Shown: piece by piece, positions 43,682 through 52,255 of the stretch
Layout: each line of letters starts with the position of its first letter
Numbering within the stretch: position 1 is the first letter of the stretch
NCBI RefSeq assembly: GCF_021295395.1
Contig: NZ_JAIWOU010000001.1
Coordinates: 1,418,501 to 1,482,500, forward strand
DNA length: 64,000 nucleotides
Direction: 5' to 3'
Source: Komagataeibacter sp. FNDCR2
Lineage (GTDB): Bacteria; Pseudomonadota; Alphaproteobacteria; Acetobacterales; Acetobacteraceae
Program-made: the position numbers and the translations under genes
Notes under the pieces: generated by a model
What the model saw: only the letters and a program-made list of their open reading frames with translations
Databases searched by the model: none
Told to the model about the DNA's origin: nothing

Positions 43682-44020
43682 TTAGACCCAAGCACCAACA
43701 GAGGCTGCGTGCGCCAACATGGCTATAGTCAGGGGTTTGGGATCTGCTTTAGAACGCTTTCTATTCAGAAAGCCGAATAGCAGTGCGCCTATGATTCCTT
43801 CACCCTCTTCTGGGAAATATTTTTCGAAATCAAAATTTTGAGCGCTTACATCAAAGCGCTCAAAATAACGGCACATTAGCTTCTCAGCGTCATCGCTGTG
43901 CATACGAAGATCGCCTCGCAGTGTCGTATTTTCTGTCAATTCGCGGGGTTTCGGGCCGGGAACTTGCTCAGAGATAAATGACAAGATTTCAGATAGCGCG
44001 TCTTCGTAAGATTTTACCAT
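43682..44020 (-). CDS. DUF1493-family (acyl-carrier-like) protein
   Basis: 112 residues. Matches the DUF1493 pattern: helix EDALSEILSFISEQV, LTENTTLRGDLRMHSDDAEKLMCRYFERFDV (position of the carrier Ser/Asp) and FDFEKYFPEEGEG, ending with PLTIAMLAHAASVGAW. Members look like acyl carrier proteins but their role is unknown. Alone between intergenic DNA and the prophage left end. AT-richer than the core. Confidence 0.75.
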   Translation of the reverse strand: MVKSYEDALSEILSFISEQVPGPKPRELTENTTLRGDLRMHSDDAEKLMCRYFERFDVSAQNFDFEKYFPEEGEGIIGALLFGFLNRKRSKADPKPLTIAMLAHAASVGAWV

Positions 44021-44143
44021 GCTATTTGGTCCTCCGACTTGACCAAAGCGTTATAGCGCCTAACTGATTTCAATAACCTCCCTCGTCATGACGACATAGC
44101 TAACGAATGGGATGGTTCGGCCTACCCGTGCTCCTTGTCACTG

Positions 44144-44332
44144 GACAGTAGGAACTGAACCCAGAGGTAAACCGGGATCATCTGGGATATGCGGGGATTT
44201 CGTGGGCTGGAATTGTGGTTTCCTGCCGGATGCGGCAATTGCAAGGGCCACGATGTGGATAACTATCGGAGACAGACAGAATGGAACTTGTCCCATGTTA
44301 TTCACAGATCGCGACAGTAAGAATGGAACCTG
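44144..44332 (+). repeat. Three attL-like transposase-binding repeats
   Basis: GACAGTAGGAACTGAACC (44144), GACAGACAGAATGGAACTTG (44271) and GACAGTAAGAATGGAACCTG (44313) are direct repeats (15-17 identities over 18-20). Start-to-start spacings are 127 and 42 bases, close to the L1-L2-L3 spacing of phage Mu. The first lies 8 bases from the inferred left end. Confidence 0.7.
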
Positions 44333-44377
44333 ACTGTCAATTCGGCAGGAGCCTTCTGAACGTCTCTTAGAACGCTC

Positions 44378-45127
44378 TTAGGGCATGCTGTGGAAGCGAA
44401 CAATCACACGCCCGATAATGGCGGTCGGATGGTCTTCATCCGCCTGTCCCCACCGAATTGAGTCGAGAGGAACCTCCTCCGGGGGATAGATTGGATTGTC
44501 GCTGGTAATGAGCAGAGTGCCTCCAGCTCTCACCGATAGGCGCTTGACCAAGACAGTGCCATAGACGCTCAGGACATAGATACCAAACAATTTATCTGAT
44601 GGCGTCGTATCAATAAAAAGACCATCACCACTGCTAATGGTTGGTGTCATGCTATCACCTGTCGCATGCATGGAAACAATATTGTTTCCATGAACGCCGA
44701 AAGCGGCACCCAATACAGAACGTGGTATAAGTATAACGTCTTTTGCGGCCTCGGTATCGCAGAGTGTTCCGAATCCAGCTGAAGCGCGGACGCCATAATA
44801 CCGAACGGGAACTAGGTCTTGGTCTCCAAAGCTCTGCGCCGATGTGATCGTGGGTATTTCATTGGGCTTCTCTGGCCCTTCGCCTGTAGCGAGCCAATCC
44901 AGAGAGACACCACAGGCTTTTGCAAGCGCAATCATCGCGCTTGCCTTCATGTCACGACCCGCGATGTAGTTATTTAAGGTGCCTAGGTTTATCTGCGCAC
45001 GAATAGCCACTTGTGCATTTCCCCCAGCTCCCTTGACCGCCACCCGCAAACGTTCTGCGCGCTCTTTTACGGCCAAGTCCCTATCTTCGGGGTGGAAATC
45101 TTCAGGCTCTGGCAGCTGCTCGGGCAT
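44378..45127 (-). CDS. Prophage repressor (HTH plus S24 autopeptidase)
   Basis: 249 residues. N-terminal helix-turn-helix (about 25-75: RLRVAVKGAGGNAQVAIRAQINLGTLNNYIAGRD) and a C-terminal LexA/CI-like S24 peptidase with catalytic Ser in ATGDSMTPTI and Lys in VLVKRLSV. The likely self-cleavage Ala-Gly bond is in RASAGFG. It should hold the prophage silent and be destroyed on SOS induction. Divergent from ner, sharing the 45128-45332 control region. Confidence 0.9.
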   Translation of the reverse strand: MPEQLPEPEDFHPEDRDLAVKERAERLRVAVKGAGGNAQVAIRAQINLGTLNNYIAGRDMKASAMIALAKACGVSLDWLATGEGPEKPNEIPTITSAQSFGDQDLVPVRYYGVRASAGFGTLCDTEAAKDVILIPRSVLGAAFGVHGNNIVSMHATGDSMTPTISSGDGLFIDTTPSDKLFGIYVLSVYGTVLVKRLSVRAGGTLLITSDNPIYPPEEVPLDSIRWGQADEDHPTAIIGRVIVRFHSMP

Positions 45128-45332
45128 AGTGGCAAAATTTCTATTTAATTTCAGATGGATATACGTTTATGGATGAACATTACCGATAATTTAGGTTTGA
45201 AACGTACGTTTGTGGTTTCGTGAAATACATATTCGTATATTCTTCGGCATGTCGTTCGGGGAGAAGTCTCCGAACGACGGTTGAAAAGAAAGGGCGGTTG
45301 CAGCCGCCCTGAATCGAGTTAGGAGTATGAGT
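45128..45332. promoter_or_regulatory. Early control region between repressor and ner
   Basis: About 205 AT-rich bases between divergent genes, the expected place of repressor and Ner operators and both early promoters. A perfect 12-base palindrome AAACGTACGTTT lies at 45200-45211, and related ACGTTTAT occurs near 45164. AGGAG at 45321-45325 sets the ner start. Confidence 0.6.
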
Positions 45333-45638
45333 ATGGCACAGAAGCCATGCGGAATGCACGTGGAAGACATCAAGGCCGCGCTGCGCCAGCAGTACGGCAG
45401 TCTTGTCAGCATTTCCCAGCAGTTGGGCCTGAACCCCAACGCCATCAGCGCAACCCTTTCCCGCCCAGGCTATTCCGTCAAGACGGAGCGGCGCATTGCC
45501 CAGCTTCTGGGCATGAAGCCCCATGAGCTTTTCCCTGATCGTTTCCATGCGGATGGCTCCCCGATTTCGTATGTCGTTGATCGGAAGCCTACCCGCCGGA
45601 TTCCGGCCAGTCTGCGTCAAAACGGGGTGGCAGCATGA
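45333..45638 (+). CDS. ner: Ner-like DNA-binding early regulator
   Basis: 101 residues, Mu Ner/Nlp family. VEDIKAALRQQYGSLVSISQQLGLNPNAISATLS is the lambda-repressor-like helix-turn-helix, followed by RRIAQLLGMKPHELFPDRF, typical of Ner. In Mu it turns down the early and repressor promoters. I take ATG 45333 because AGGAG lies seven bases before it; ATG 45327 is only one base from AGGAG. Its stop overlaps the next gene (ATGA). Confidence 0.88.
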   Translation: MAQKPCGMHVEDIKAALRQQYGSLVSISQQLGLNPNAISATLSRPGYSVKTERRIAQLLGMKPHELFPDRFHADGSPISYVVDRKPTRRIPASLRQNGVAA

Positions 45639-46465
45639 ACGTCAAAAGGATCAAGCTGGCGGACATTGATCCCCGGATTGAGGGGCGCATCCGTCCGATC
45701 AATGAAGGCTATGCCGAGATACTGGTAGGCAGCTTCAAGGAGCGCGGGCAGGATACCGCCATTGAGGTCCGCCATGGATCGGGTGAGGAAGGCGCGCCCA
45801 AGTATATTCTGGTTGCCGGTGGCCATCGCTTCCGCGCAGCGGAACTGGCGGAATGGACTGACATCAACGCCAGCATCAGCAAGCTGAATGCCGATGAAGC
45901 GCGGCTCAAGGAGATTGATGAAAACCTGTTGCGGCAGGAACTGGATGTGCTGTCGCGGGCGCGGAGCCTGTATGAGCGGAAGGAGCTTTACCTCAAGCTG
46001 CACCCGGAAACCCGCGATGGGGTGAACCGACATTCTAGGTTTGCAACCGTTGCAAACCCTGCCCCCCGCTTCGCCGTTGATGCTGCCGACCGCATGGGCG
46101 TGAGTGAACGCACCATTCATGGGTATATTTCGCTGTATCGCGCTCTTCAGCCGGAAACCGTGAAGGCATTGCAGGGCACTACACTGGCCGACGACCGTGC
46201 GGAACTGCTGTATATTGGCAAGATAGAAAGCCCAATCGAGCAGGTTTCCATCGTTAAGAAGGCGCTCGAAGCCGAAAAAAAGCCGTCTGAATTAGCTGTT
46301 GCACCCACGCCCATCCCGACCGAAGCGATGTGGATCAAGCTGGGCAAGAAAGAAGCGGCCCGCGTGCTGAGACTGGATATGTCTGCGCGGCGCGTCCTTC
46401 TGGATGAACTGGTCAAGGCCAAGGTCATCACCCGCGATCAGATTGTTATGGAAGGTGCGGCATGA
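45635..46465 (+). CDS. ParB/RepB-like N-terminal domain protein of the prophage
   Basis: 276 residues. ParB N-terminal fold: IKLADIDPRIEGRIRPINEGYAEILVGSFKERGQ, then LVAGGHRFRAAELAEW (the GxxRxxA nucleotide motif as GGHRFRAAE) and EIDENLLRQELDVLSRA; a helix-turn-helix stretch VDAADRMGVSERTIHGYISLYRAL follows. Such genes are regular early genes of Mu-like phages of alphaproteobacteria; role unknown. Overlaps ner and the next gene by four bases each. Confidence 0.88.
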   Translation: MNVKRIKLADIDPRIEGRIRPINEGYAEILVGSFKERGQDTAIEVRHGSGEEGAPKYILVAGGHRFRAAELAEWTDINASISKLNADEARLKEIDENLLRQELDVLSRARSLYERKELYLKLHPETRDGVNRHSRFATVANPAPRFAVDAADRMGVSERTIHGYISLYRALQPETVKALQGTTLADDRAELLYIGKIESPIEQVSIVKKALEAEKKPSELAVAPTPIPTEAMWIKLGKKEAARVLRLDMSARRVLLDELVKAKVITRDQIVMEGAA

Positions 46466-46926
46466 CCCGGCATTCCGATACACCGCAGCAGCTTTCCCTG
46501 CTGGATTGGGTTCCACCCAATCCGGTGGTGCGGTTCGACCCGCGCCTAATCCGGGCCAATCAGTTCACATCCCGCCTTTCGCGCGCCATTTCCGTTTCTC
46601 TGGAAACGTGCGGACGGACGCGGGAGCAGATTGCGGCGGAAATGTCCGCGATGCTGGAAAAACCCGTCAGCATCAACATGCTGAATGCCTATGCCAGCGT
46701 GCAGCGTGAGGGTCACCAGATCAGCGTGCCCCGGTTCGATGCGCTGATTTCCGCCACGCAGGACCGGCGGTTGCTGGAATTCATGGCGGAGCCGTTCGGT
46801 TGGGCTGTGATTGAACGGCGCTACCTGCCTGCCATCGAACTGGCGGCGGTTTCTGAACACAAGAAAGAACTGACGCGGCGGGAAAATGCCCTGCGGCGGC
46901 AGGCTATGCGTGGGGGTAGTTGGTGA
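46462..46926 (+). CDS. Prophage early protein, possibly CII-like regulator
   Basis: 154 residues. The middle (TCGRTREQIAAEMSAMLEKPVSINMLNAYAS, HQISVPRFDALISATQDRRLLEFMAE) resembles phage regulatory CII-type proteins in which a helix-turn-helix reads 'REQIAxxMS..LG..VS'. The tail is a charged helix (SEHKKELTRRENALRRQ). Identification is tentative. It is coupled to the ParB-like gene by an ATGA overlap. Confidence 0.7.
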   Translation: MTRHSDTPQQLSLLDWVPPNPVVRFDPRLIRANQFTSRLSRAISVSLETCGRTREQIAAEMSAMLEKPVSINMLNAYASVQREGHQISVPRFDALISATQDRRLLEFMAEPFGWAVIERRYLPAIELAAVSEHKKELTRRENALRRQAMRGGSW

Positions 46927-47219
46927 TGATTGATATTCGTGTTGAGACCGTAAAAAACGAAGATAAGGAAGAAAACGTGCTCCGTGTTCTTGGTCTCGTC
47001 GTGCGGGACGACGAGACCTTCGGCCTTAAAATTATGAATAAGCCGAATATCGAACGACCAGTTACGATTTCTTTTGAACAGCTTCAGCTTTTAGCCAGGC
47101 TTGCTCTATTTGCTTTGCAACCACCGCGCGAAGGTGTGCGTGAAGCTGATCTGGCGTCATGGGCAGAAGGATATCGAGCAGGACTGAAATCTTGCCTCCC
47201 AATTCCTCTACGGAATTAG
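46926..47219 (+). CDS. Small prophage protein of unknown function
   Basis: About 97 residues; begins MIDIRVETVKNEDKEENVLRVLGLV and ends in a helical ASWAEGYRAGLKSC region. The ATG overlaps the preceding stop (TGATG) with GGGGG upstream, which supports translation in the early operon. Its second half overlaps an opposite-strand frame (47062-47367) that also looks protein-like; both may be real. No family recognised. Confidence 0.55.
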   Translation: MIDIRVETVKNEDKEENVLRVLGLVVRDDETFGLKIMNKPNIERPVTISFEQLQLLARLALFALQPPREGVREADLASWAEGYRAGLKSCLPIPLRN

Positions 47220-47367
47220 TCGGATTGCATTTGTATTGTGCTGAAACTTTCCATTTCTGGTTTTCTTCGACAATGACAATATCCTCAATAGATAGACATG
47301 GTGTGCCATTTGGCACATTCAGTAATGATTCTGACACTAATTCCTCCATGGTTATGTCCAATTCCAT
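47062..47367 (-). CDS. Opposite-strand small protein overlapping a prophage gene
   Basis: 101 residues, MELDITMEELVSESLLNVPNG to LDILLPMTPDQLHAHLRAVVAKQIEQAWLKAE. Composition is that of a normal soluble acidic protein, better than a typical shadow frame, and its unoverlapped half (47220-47367) has no alternative gene. It would be a rare leftward gene inside the early region. No family recognised; moderate doubt remains. Confidence 0.45.
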   Translation of the reverse strand: MELDITMEELVSESLLNVPNGTPCLSIEDIVIVEENQKWKVSAQYKCNPTNSVEELGGKISVLLDILLPMTPDQLHAHLRAVVAKQIEQAWLKAEAVQKKS

Positions 47368-47433
47368 GGTGGAACGGGCGGTCCGAGTCTGGCAATTTGC
47401 TGGCCGGACCGCTGATTTCCGGCAGGTGGCAAC

Positions 47434-48975
47434 ATGCTGACGCGGGAATGGGCAACCGTCCGTGAAATGGCGGACATGGGACTGCCCGGTATTCCTGATG
47501 CACGAGCAATGCAGGAGCGGGCCAATAGGGCCGGATGGAAGCGTCCCGAATGGCGCAATATCTCATGGCGTCCGCGCGAGGGTTCGGGCGGTGGCGTGGA
47601 ATACCACTATCAAGTTCTGGATCGTGTCGCCCAGTTGGCGTGGGTCACGCGGTTTCAGGATATGTCCGAGGCCAACGAACGGGCGCGTATTGCTGATGAC
47701 GACCAGCGGTATGCCGAGGAATGGCGCTGGTTCGAGCAGAAGCATGAGGGGCAGAAGGCCAAAGCGCTGACGATCCTCGGCTATCTGGATCGCATCGAGC
47801 GCCTGACCGACAGCGGCCTGTCAGTCGAGGAAGCGGTGCATGAGGTCCGCCTTGCGGCCAACCTGTCGCGCACCACGGTCATGAACTGGCGGCGTCGGGT
47901 GGCTGGCGTGCCGCGTCCCCACTGGCTTCCGTTCCTTGTCAGCAAATGCCAAGGCAATCCCGGCAGGCGTGCCCTGTGCGATGAACGGGCACTGGACATC
48001 TTCAAGTCATTGTGGCTCCGGCCTGAAAAGCCGACCATTGCGGCCTGCTATGATGATCTGAAACAGATCGCGAAAGCCGAGGGGCTGACCGTTCCCAGCC
48101 AGCGGACCTTTGCCCGCTGGATGAAGGAACTGGACCCGATGGTCGTGACGCTGGCGCGTGGCGGCAGAGAGAGCCTGAAGGAGATGCTGCCAGCGCAGGA
48201 GCGTGACCGTTCCTACATGCACGCACTGGAAGCGGTGAATGCCGATGGCCACAAGTGGGACATATTCGTCCTGTGGCCGGATGGGACCATCGCACGCCCC
48301 ATGATGGCCTGCTGGCAAGACCTGTATTCCAACCTGATCCTGTCATGGCGCATTGACAAGTCTGAGAATACCGACGTGATCCAGCTTGCGCTGGGTGACA
48401 TGGTGGAGAAATGGGGCATCCCGAACGAGGCATATCTCGATAACGGCCGCGCCTTCGCATCCAAACGCCTGACAGGCGGTGCAAAGACGCGCTTTCGGTT
48501 CAAGGTCACGGAAGACGAGATCAACGGTATCATGACCGTGCTGGGGATCAAGATACACTGGACCCAGCCCTATTCCGGCCGGTCAAAGCCGATTGAACGC
48601 GCCTTCGGGGATATGGAAAGCCGGATTTCCAAGGATGTACGGTTCTCTGGTGCATATGTGGGCAAGAACCCGCTGGCCAAGCCGGAGAACTACCGTTCCA
48701 GGGCGATCCCGCTTGAGGAGTTTCTCAAGATCGTCTCAGAGGGCATTCAGAAGCACAATGCACGCCCTAACCGGAATACGGCAGTGTGCGCCGGGAAAAG
48801 GAGCTTTCTGGATGCGTTCATGGAAAGTGTGGCGGTCCACCCGGTCAAGCGGGCAACGGAAGCGCAGCGGCATCTATGGCTGCGTGCGGGGCATAAGGTC
48901 ACGACCCACAAGAAGGATGGCTCCATCCAGTTCATGCGCAGTCGTTACTATGCGCCTTTCCTTGCCGAACACCTA
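47434..48975 (+). CDS. MuA-type transposase, 3'-truncated
   Basis: DDE transposase of Mu-like phages. N-terminal Mu-type winged helix (LTREWATVREMADMGLPGIPDARAMQERA), a second DNA-binding part (about 110-230), the catalytic core with Asp in AVNADGHKWDIFV, Asp in YLDNGRAFAS and Glu in KPIERAFGDME, and part of the C-terminal beta-barrel. The frame runs into the IS at 48976 and ends at 49005 after eight foreign residues. About 514 native residues remain; MuA is 663, so the MuB/ClpX-binding end is gone. Confidence 0.9.
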
Positions 48976-49819
48976 GGCTCAGGACCTATTAATTTGTTGA
49001 ATTGAGCTGAGTTTCATGATTCACAGGCATTCGGGAGGATGAGCCTGTGAGTGATGTGTTTTTGCTGTCTGAGAGCCAGATGGAGAGAATTACCCGTATT
49101 TTCCTCTGGCTCACGGAGTCCCACGCGTGGATGACCGGCGTGTTCTGAGCGGAATCGTTTATGTGATCCGCAACGGTCTTCAGTGGAAAGATGCTCCGAA
49201 AGCGTATGGCCCGCACAAGACTTTGTATAATCGCTTCATCCGGTGGAGCCGCCTGGGCGTCTTTGACAGGATCCTTGTCGCCCTGACTGAACAGGCAGGC
49301 CGTTCAAAGCGCCTGATGATCGATGCAACACATCTCAAGGCGCACCGGACATCGGCCTCCCTGCTCAAAAAGGGGCTTTTCCCCGCCATATCGGACGGAC
49401 AAAAGGTGGCCTGAACTCAAAACCCCATGCCGTGTGCGATGGTCTGGGCCGGCCTGTCCGCCTTCATCTGACTGCGGGACAGGTCAGTGAGTTCAGAGGC
49501 GCAGACGTGCTGCTGGCAGATCTCTCCGACGAGACAGAAGAAGTCATCGGGGACAGAGGCTATGACAGCAACCGGATCAGGTTATCGCTTGCAGAACGCA
49601 ATATCACTGCCTGTATTCCCCCGAAAAAGAACCGGAAATCAAAGCCGCCTTACAACTGGCATCTGTATAAAAAGCGTCATCTGATCGAAAACATGTTCGC
49701 AAAGCTGAAAGACTGGCGACGTGTGGCGACCAGATACGACCGCTGCGCTCATACATTCATGTCTGCAATCCACATCGCAGCAAGCTTCATCTTCTATCTT
49801 AAGGAATGAGTCCTGAGCC
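48976..49819 (+). mobile_element. IS427-like insertion sequence (IS5 family), 844 bp
   Basis: Ends GGCTCAGGAC and GTCCTGAGCC, each adjoining TA within CTAG (48973-48976 and 49819-49822). The left flank is the MuA gene, the right flank the minus-strand remains of an unrelated gene, so the two flanks came from different places: a deletion or recombination between copies has happened here. Confidence 0.85.
49047..49809 (+). pseudogene. Two-frame IS5-family transposase with an extra frameshift
   Basis: Starts GTG at 49047 (SDVFLLSESQMERITRIF), then changes frame near 49102 where one C of a CCC run appears missing, continuing DDRRVLSGIVYVIRNGLQWKDAPK to the end of ORF A at about 49414. ORF B (49432 region: CDGLGRPVRLHLTAGQVSEF, EEVIGDRGYDSNR, LIENMFAKLKDWRRVATRYD) is reached by the -1 shift normal for this group at an A-run near 49367. 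The first shift is a lesion, so the copy is probably dead. Confidence 0.8.
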
Positions 49820-50193
49820 TAGCTGCTTGATTGCCGATCCGATGCTGCCGACCGGGCTCATCGCTTCTTCGATTACTCGCTGCGCTTGGCTAACAACGCT
49901 CGCTAACGGCAGATCGATATTGAGTGGCTGCACGCCTTGAATCGCCGCACTCACCTTTGGGTCGATTGAGGGGATGATCCCGCCGATCGAGACGAACTTG
50001 GCATGGTCGATGGCTAATGGCTGTATCGCATTGAGTGACTGTTTGAAAAGTCCCAAATCAGCCTAAAAAGGCGAGTCATAGTAAGGCAACTTGTCAAGTT
50101 TTCGCCTATAGGCACCCTTTACCACGAATGACATTAATTCGTTTCATTAATAAGTTTAGGGGGAAAGATCACTGATTTTTCCCCCGCATGTAA

Positions 50194-50646
50194 TTACAAC
50201 CCAAGTCGATCAGACAATGCCCCAAGGGGATTGTTGATTATCTTCTTCGCTAGGTTTTCCTTGGGCCGTTGCTGCGTCGTCATTGGAGTAGCAGGCGCGG
50301 TTTGTTGTTGTGGTTGGTGATCGTGAAAGTATGTAGGCGTAACGGCTTGCAACACCGTGACCTGATATATTCCCGAGTAGTGCTGCACATTCCATACGGC
50401 CACAGTATCCATTCGAGGAGTACTTACCTTTCCCGTGCAAACAGGTGTTCCATCATTGAGTTCATTGGGTTCTACGTTGGAAAGCTGCACGGCTTCCAAG
50501 TCATCCCCTACACCCGTTCCGCCATAGGCGCGCGAAAGAGAAGCTCGGGCCTCCTGAATAGCGTTGGGATTGGTGCAGTTATTGGTAGCCGCGTGGGCTA
50601 TTGGTGCCGTAGCTATTATTGCCACCGCGACAAGGATAGTTTTCAT
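50194..50646 (-). CDS. Passenger gene: exported protein of unknown function
   Basis: 150 residues. MKTILVAVAIIATAPIAHA is a clear signal peptide, so the mature protein should be periplasmic. Two cysteines (NNCTNP, PVCTGK) may pair. A Gln/Pro/Thr-rich stretch (HDHQPQQQTAPATP) and a basic end (RPKENLAKKIINNPLGALSDRLGL) follow. AAAGAG lies upstream of the ATG. 14 bases behind the PH-domain gene, same strand, so co-transcribed. No family recognised. Confidence 0.65.
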   Translation of the reverse strand: MKTILVAVAIIATAPIAHAATNNCTNPNAIQEARASLSRAYGGTGVGDDLEAVQLSNVEPNELNDGTPVCTGKVSTPRMDTVAVWNVQHYSGIYQVTVLQAVTPTYFHDHQPQQQTAPATPMTTQQRPKENLAKKIINNPLGALSDRLGL

Positions 50647-50660
50647 TTTAAAAATCTCTT

Positions 50661-51077
50661 TTAATTATCGCTAAAATTATCAAACTCACGGGTGCCATGC
50701 CGTCGTCTGGATTTCTGCACAGTATCCCTAATTAATTCACGAACACGACGAGGGTTTTTAATGGCTTTTACATAAAGATAATTACCTCCGACTTGGGTAG
50801 AGGTAATTTCAATATTTCCTATGCCCATCATCCTCTCAAAAAGAGAGGCTCGATAATGTACATCCTTAATTCGATACAACTCGATTTCGTCCTCATGTTT
50901 GGACAAAACCCCGATTTCGATCCTCAATCGCTGGTCGGTCAAGGTGTAGCGCCGTAAAGCGGGCAACCAAACCATAAATAGGCCAGCACAAAAACGTACC
51001 GGCCCTGTCAGATAGTAGCGATTTGAAAAAGAAAACTTTATGATCTCTCTTTCATCATGATCTTCGTCATTTTCCAT
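50661..51077 (-). CDS. Passenger gene: bacterial PH-domain (YdbS-like) membrane protein
   Basis: 138 residues. A membrane-inserted segment (GPVRFCAGLFMVWLPALRRY, about 25-45) leads into a bPH_2 domain: YTLTDQRLRIEIGVLSKHEDEIELYRIKDVHYRASLFERMMGIGNIEIT, the exact wording style of YdbS/YdbT-like proteins, ending with a basic tail. Function of the family is unclear, often linked to membrane stress or secretion. It is a passenger of the 2.7-kb transposon. Confidence 0.78.
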   Translation of the reverse strand: MENDEDHDEREIIKFSFSNRYYLTGPVRFCAGLFMVWLPALRRYTLTDQRLRIEIGVLSKHEDEIELYRIKDVHYRASLFERMMGIGNIEITSTQVGGNYLYVKAIKNPRRVRELIRDTVQKSRRRHGTREFDNFSDN

Positions 51078-51445
51078 TGATTTCTACCGTATTTCATTGC
51101 CCTGCCAAGGACATAGCTACGCCACCGACGCCTCCTGGTGTCGGGCGGTTGGCAGCGTGTGAAACAAGGTGAACTCACGCCCTGCCTATTCCCCAGACGA
51201 TAAACAGCACTCACTGTTCACCGCTGGACCATAGTCCGGGTGTTGTATTCGGCAGGCCACCCGACATAGGGGCCGCCTTGTTTCAAACGCGCTGCCAAGC
51301 GCAACCAAAGCCTAGCACATGCGGCATTGCGCTACCACAGGCAAAGCTAATAGACTGTTTTATAACGACATTACAAAAATGTAACTTGATTTTTGACCCG
51401 TATTCATTATGATAGTGGAATGATGTTTGAGTTGTGTTCATACTG
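51078..51445. other. Structured non-coding stretch inside the transposon
   Basis: Contains a long imperfect inverted repeat: 51149-51169 (TTGGCAGCG...GAAACAAGG) against 51276-51298 (CCTTGTTTC...CGCTGCCAA), and further complementary pairs GTGTCGGGCGG (51138) with CCACCCGACAT (51257), CCTGCC (51181) with GGCAGG (51251) and a GGAC-CATA-GTCC hairpin (51223). The pairs cross in order, as in a pseudoknot. Candidate small RNA or regulatory structure; the transposase promoter should also lie here. Confidence 0.45.
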
Positions 51446-52240
51446 ATGGGCTACGACACGGACCTCACTGACGAACAGTGGAGGCTAATCAGGCGTCACA
51501 TCCCAAAGGCGAAGCATGGTGGTCGTCCGAGGGAAACCAGTATGCGCCGGGTAGTCGATGCCATCATGTATGTGGTGACGCATGGCTGCAAATGGCGTGG
51601 GTTGCCTAAGGATTTCCCACCGTGGCGAACGGTTTACGGCTACTTTGCTGACCTGCAAAAGCGTGGCCGATGGCGGAAAATCCACTACGACCTATACAGC
51701 ATGGTGAGAAAAGCCGCCGGTAGGGATGAGCAGCCCTCTTTACTCGTAATTGACAGTCAAAGCGTCAAAACGGGCAAATGCGCCAGCGCCGAGACCCGAG
51801 GGTATGACGGCGGCAAGCGCGTGAAGGGCCGTAAGCGATTCATTGCGACCGATAGCCTTGGCCTGTTGGTTGATGTTTCCATGACCACGGCCAACCGCCA
51901 CGATACCAAGGGCGGGAAGAAGGTTTTGGACAAATACCGAAAGCGGGTGAAGAAATCCCGTGTCGAAAAGGTTGTGGCTGACAAGGGTTTTCGAGGGAAT
52001 CTCCTCACTGGCTTTGTCAAAAGCGCCTTCAAAGCCGTGCTGGAGATAGGGCAAAACCATACCACGGCCAAGACCGGGTTCGTGCCCGCCAAAAACAGAT
52101 GGGTGGTAGAACGAGGCTTCGCTTGGCTTGGTGATTACCGGCGGTTAACCATAGATTATGAGCGGAAACTTGCTCATAGTTGTACGATGGTGCGACTGGC
52201 CTTCATACGCTTGATGCTGAGAAGGCTGGTGCCCGTGTAG
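51446..52240 (+). CDS. IS5-family transposase of the 2.7-kb transposon
   Basis: 264 residues, complete DDE set: Asp in LLVIDSQSVKTG, Asp in VEKVVADKGFRGNL, Glu in RWVVERGFAWLGDYRRL. The N-terminus YDTDLTDEQWRLIRRHIP to RRVVDAIMYVVTHGCKWRGLPKDFPPWRTVYGYF is the usual IS5/DUF4096 region. ATG 51446 is preferred; a GTG at 51434 is possible. Apparently intact, so this element may still be active. Confidence 0.92.
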   Translation: MGYDTDLTDEQWRLIRRHIPKAKHGGRPRETSMRRVVDAIMYVVTHGCKWRGLPKDFPPWRTVYGYFADLQKRGRWRKIHYDLYSMVRKAAGRDEQPSLLVIDSQSVKTGKCASAETRGYDGGKRVKGRKRFIATDSLGLLVDVSMTTANRHDTKGGKKVLDKYRKRVKKSRVEKVVADKGFRGNLLTGFVKSAFKAVLEIGQNHTTAKTGFVPAKNRWVVERGFAWLGDYRRLTIDYERKLAHSCTMVRLAFIRLMLRRLVPV

Positions 52241-52255
52241 AAATCGGAGTGTCTT

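Larger units (their letters stand above)
44136..48975 (+). mobile_element. Left part of a Mu-like transposable prophage, truncated
   Basis: Layout is that of Mu-like phages: left end with three binding-site repeats, repressor on the minus strand, then rightward Ner, ParB-like, two small early genes and the MuA-type transposase. A terminal TG occurs at 44136. At 48975 an IS427-like element cuts the MuA gene; MuB, morphogenesis genes and the right end are absent. The prophage cannot be mobile by itself. Confidence 0.82.

Noticed and set aside
43470..43691. 73-codon minus-strand frame
   Set aside because: No ribosome site, no recognisable domain, overlaps the 3' end of the DUF1493 gene by a few bases.
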